NCBI GenBank assembly: GCA_030639495.1
Contig: DAOWCP010000110.1
Span: 1 to 6,301 of the forward strand
From: JAGLTN01 sp023135255
Lineage (GTDB): Bacteria > Planctomycetota > Phycisphaerae > Sedimentisphaerales > Anaerobacaceae
Length of the DNA stretch: 6,301 nt
Direction: 5' to 3'
The notes below the pieces were generated by a model. It did no database searches and was not told where the DNA came from. It was given only the letters and a program-made list of their open reading frames with translations. Position numbers and translations under genes: made by a program. Each line of letters opens with the position of its first letter. The first letter of the stretch is position 1. Below, in pieces: positions 6,221-6,301 of this stretch.

Positions 6221-6301
6221 AGTAAATGTTCGCGGATAAACGGAACACGAAGAGCAACCATAGCGAAATTTCAATTGGGCTCAGTATAATTAATCGTGAT
6301 A

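Noticed and set aside
6283..6288. Minus-strand TATACT as a -10 element for the hydrolase
   Set aside because: The -35 element would lie beyond the window edge, so it cannot be judged.

Overview
The window reads as chromosomal DNA from a moderately AT-leaning, double-membraned bacterium. Every convincing gene lies on the minus strand. My best guess is a planctomycete of the Phycisphaerae/Sedimentisphaerales type. The reasons are a GspE/PulE-family assembly ATPase followed by a GspF-type gene, a ROK sugar-kinase remnant, and a very large secreted clan GH-A glycoside hydrolase with extra domains. This assignment is inference; no ribosomal RNA or other marker gene is present.

Layout in transcription order (right to left). 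Positions 6301-6168 hold the leader of a long gene, including a perfect 13-bp palindrome. Positions 6167-2745 encode a 1140-residue Sec-exported, multidomain glycoside-hydrolase-like protein. Positions 2744-2459 are a 286-bp spacer with a good sigma70-type promoter for the next unit. Positions 2458-701 encode a complete GspE/PulE/PilB-type ATPase. After a 37-bp gap, positions 663-82 encode a 193-residue chimera. Its first ~145 residues are the N-terminal cytoplasmic domain of a GspF/PilC inner-membrane protein, and its last ~50 residues are the C-terminal tail of a ROK-family sugar kinase, joined in frame. From position 45 a further minus-strand gene begins and runs off the window.

The ATPase and GspF-like genes form the usual core pair of a type II secretion or type IV pilus machine. 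Here the GspF-like protein is cut before its first membrane helix, so it should not work as the machine's platform protein. The simplest explanation is a deletion of roughly 1.5 kb between short similar sequences (the GspF 'AAGE' region and a ROK 'AAGD' region). It may have occurred in the genome or in the assembly. This is the observation most worth checking. The large glycoside hydrolase is probably a separate transcription unit; it could be a substrate of such a secretion machine, but nothing in the window shows that.

I found no CRISPR array, insertion sequence, tRNA or rRNA, and no convincing new defence or mobile system.
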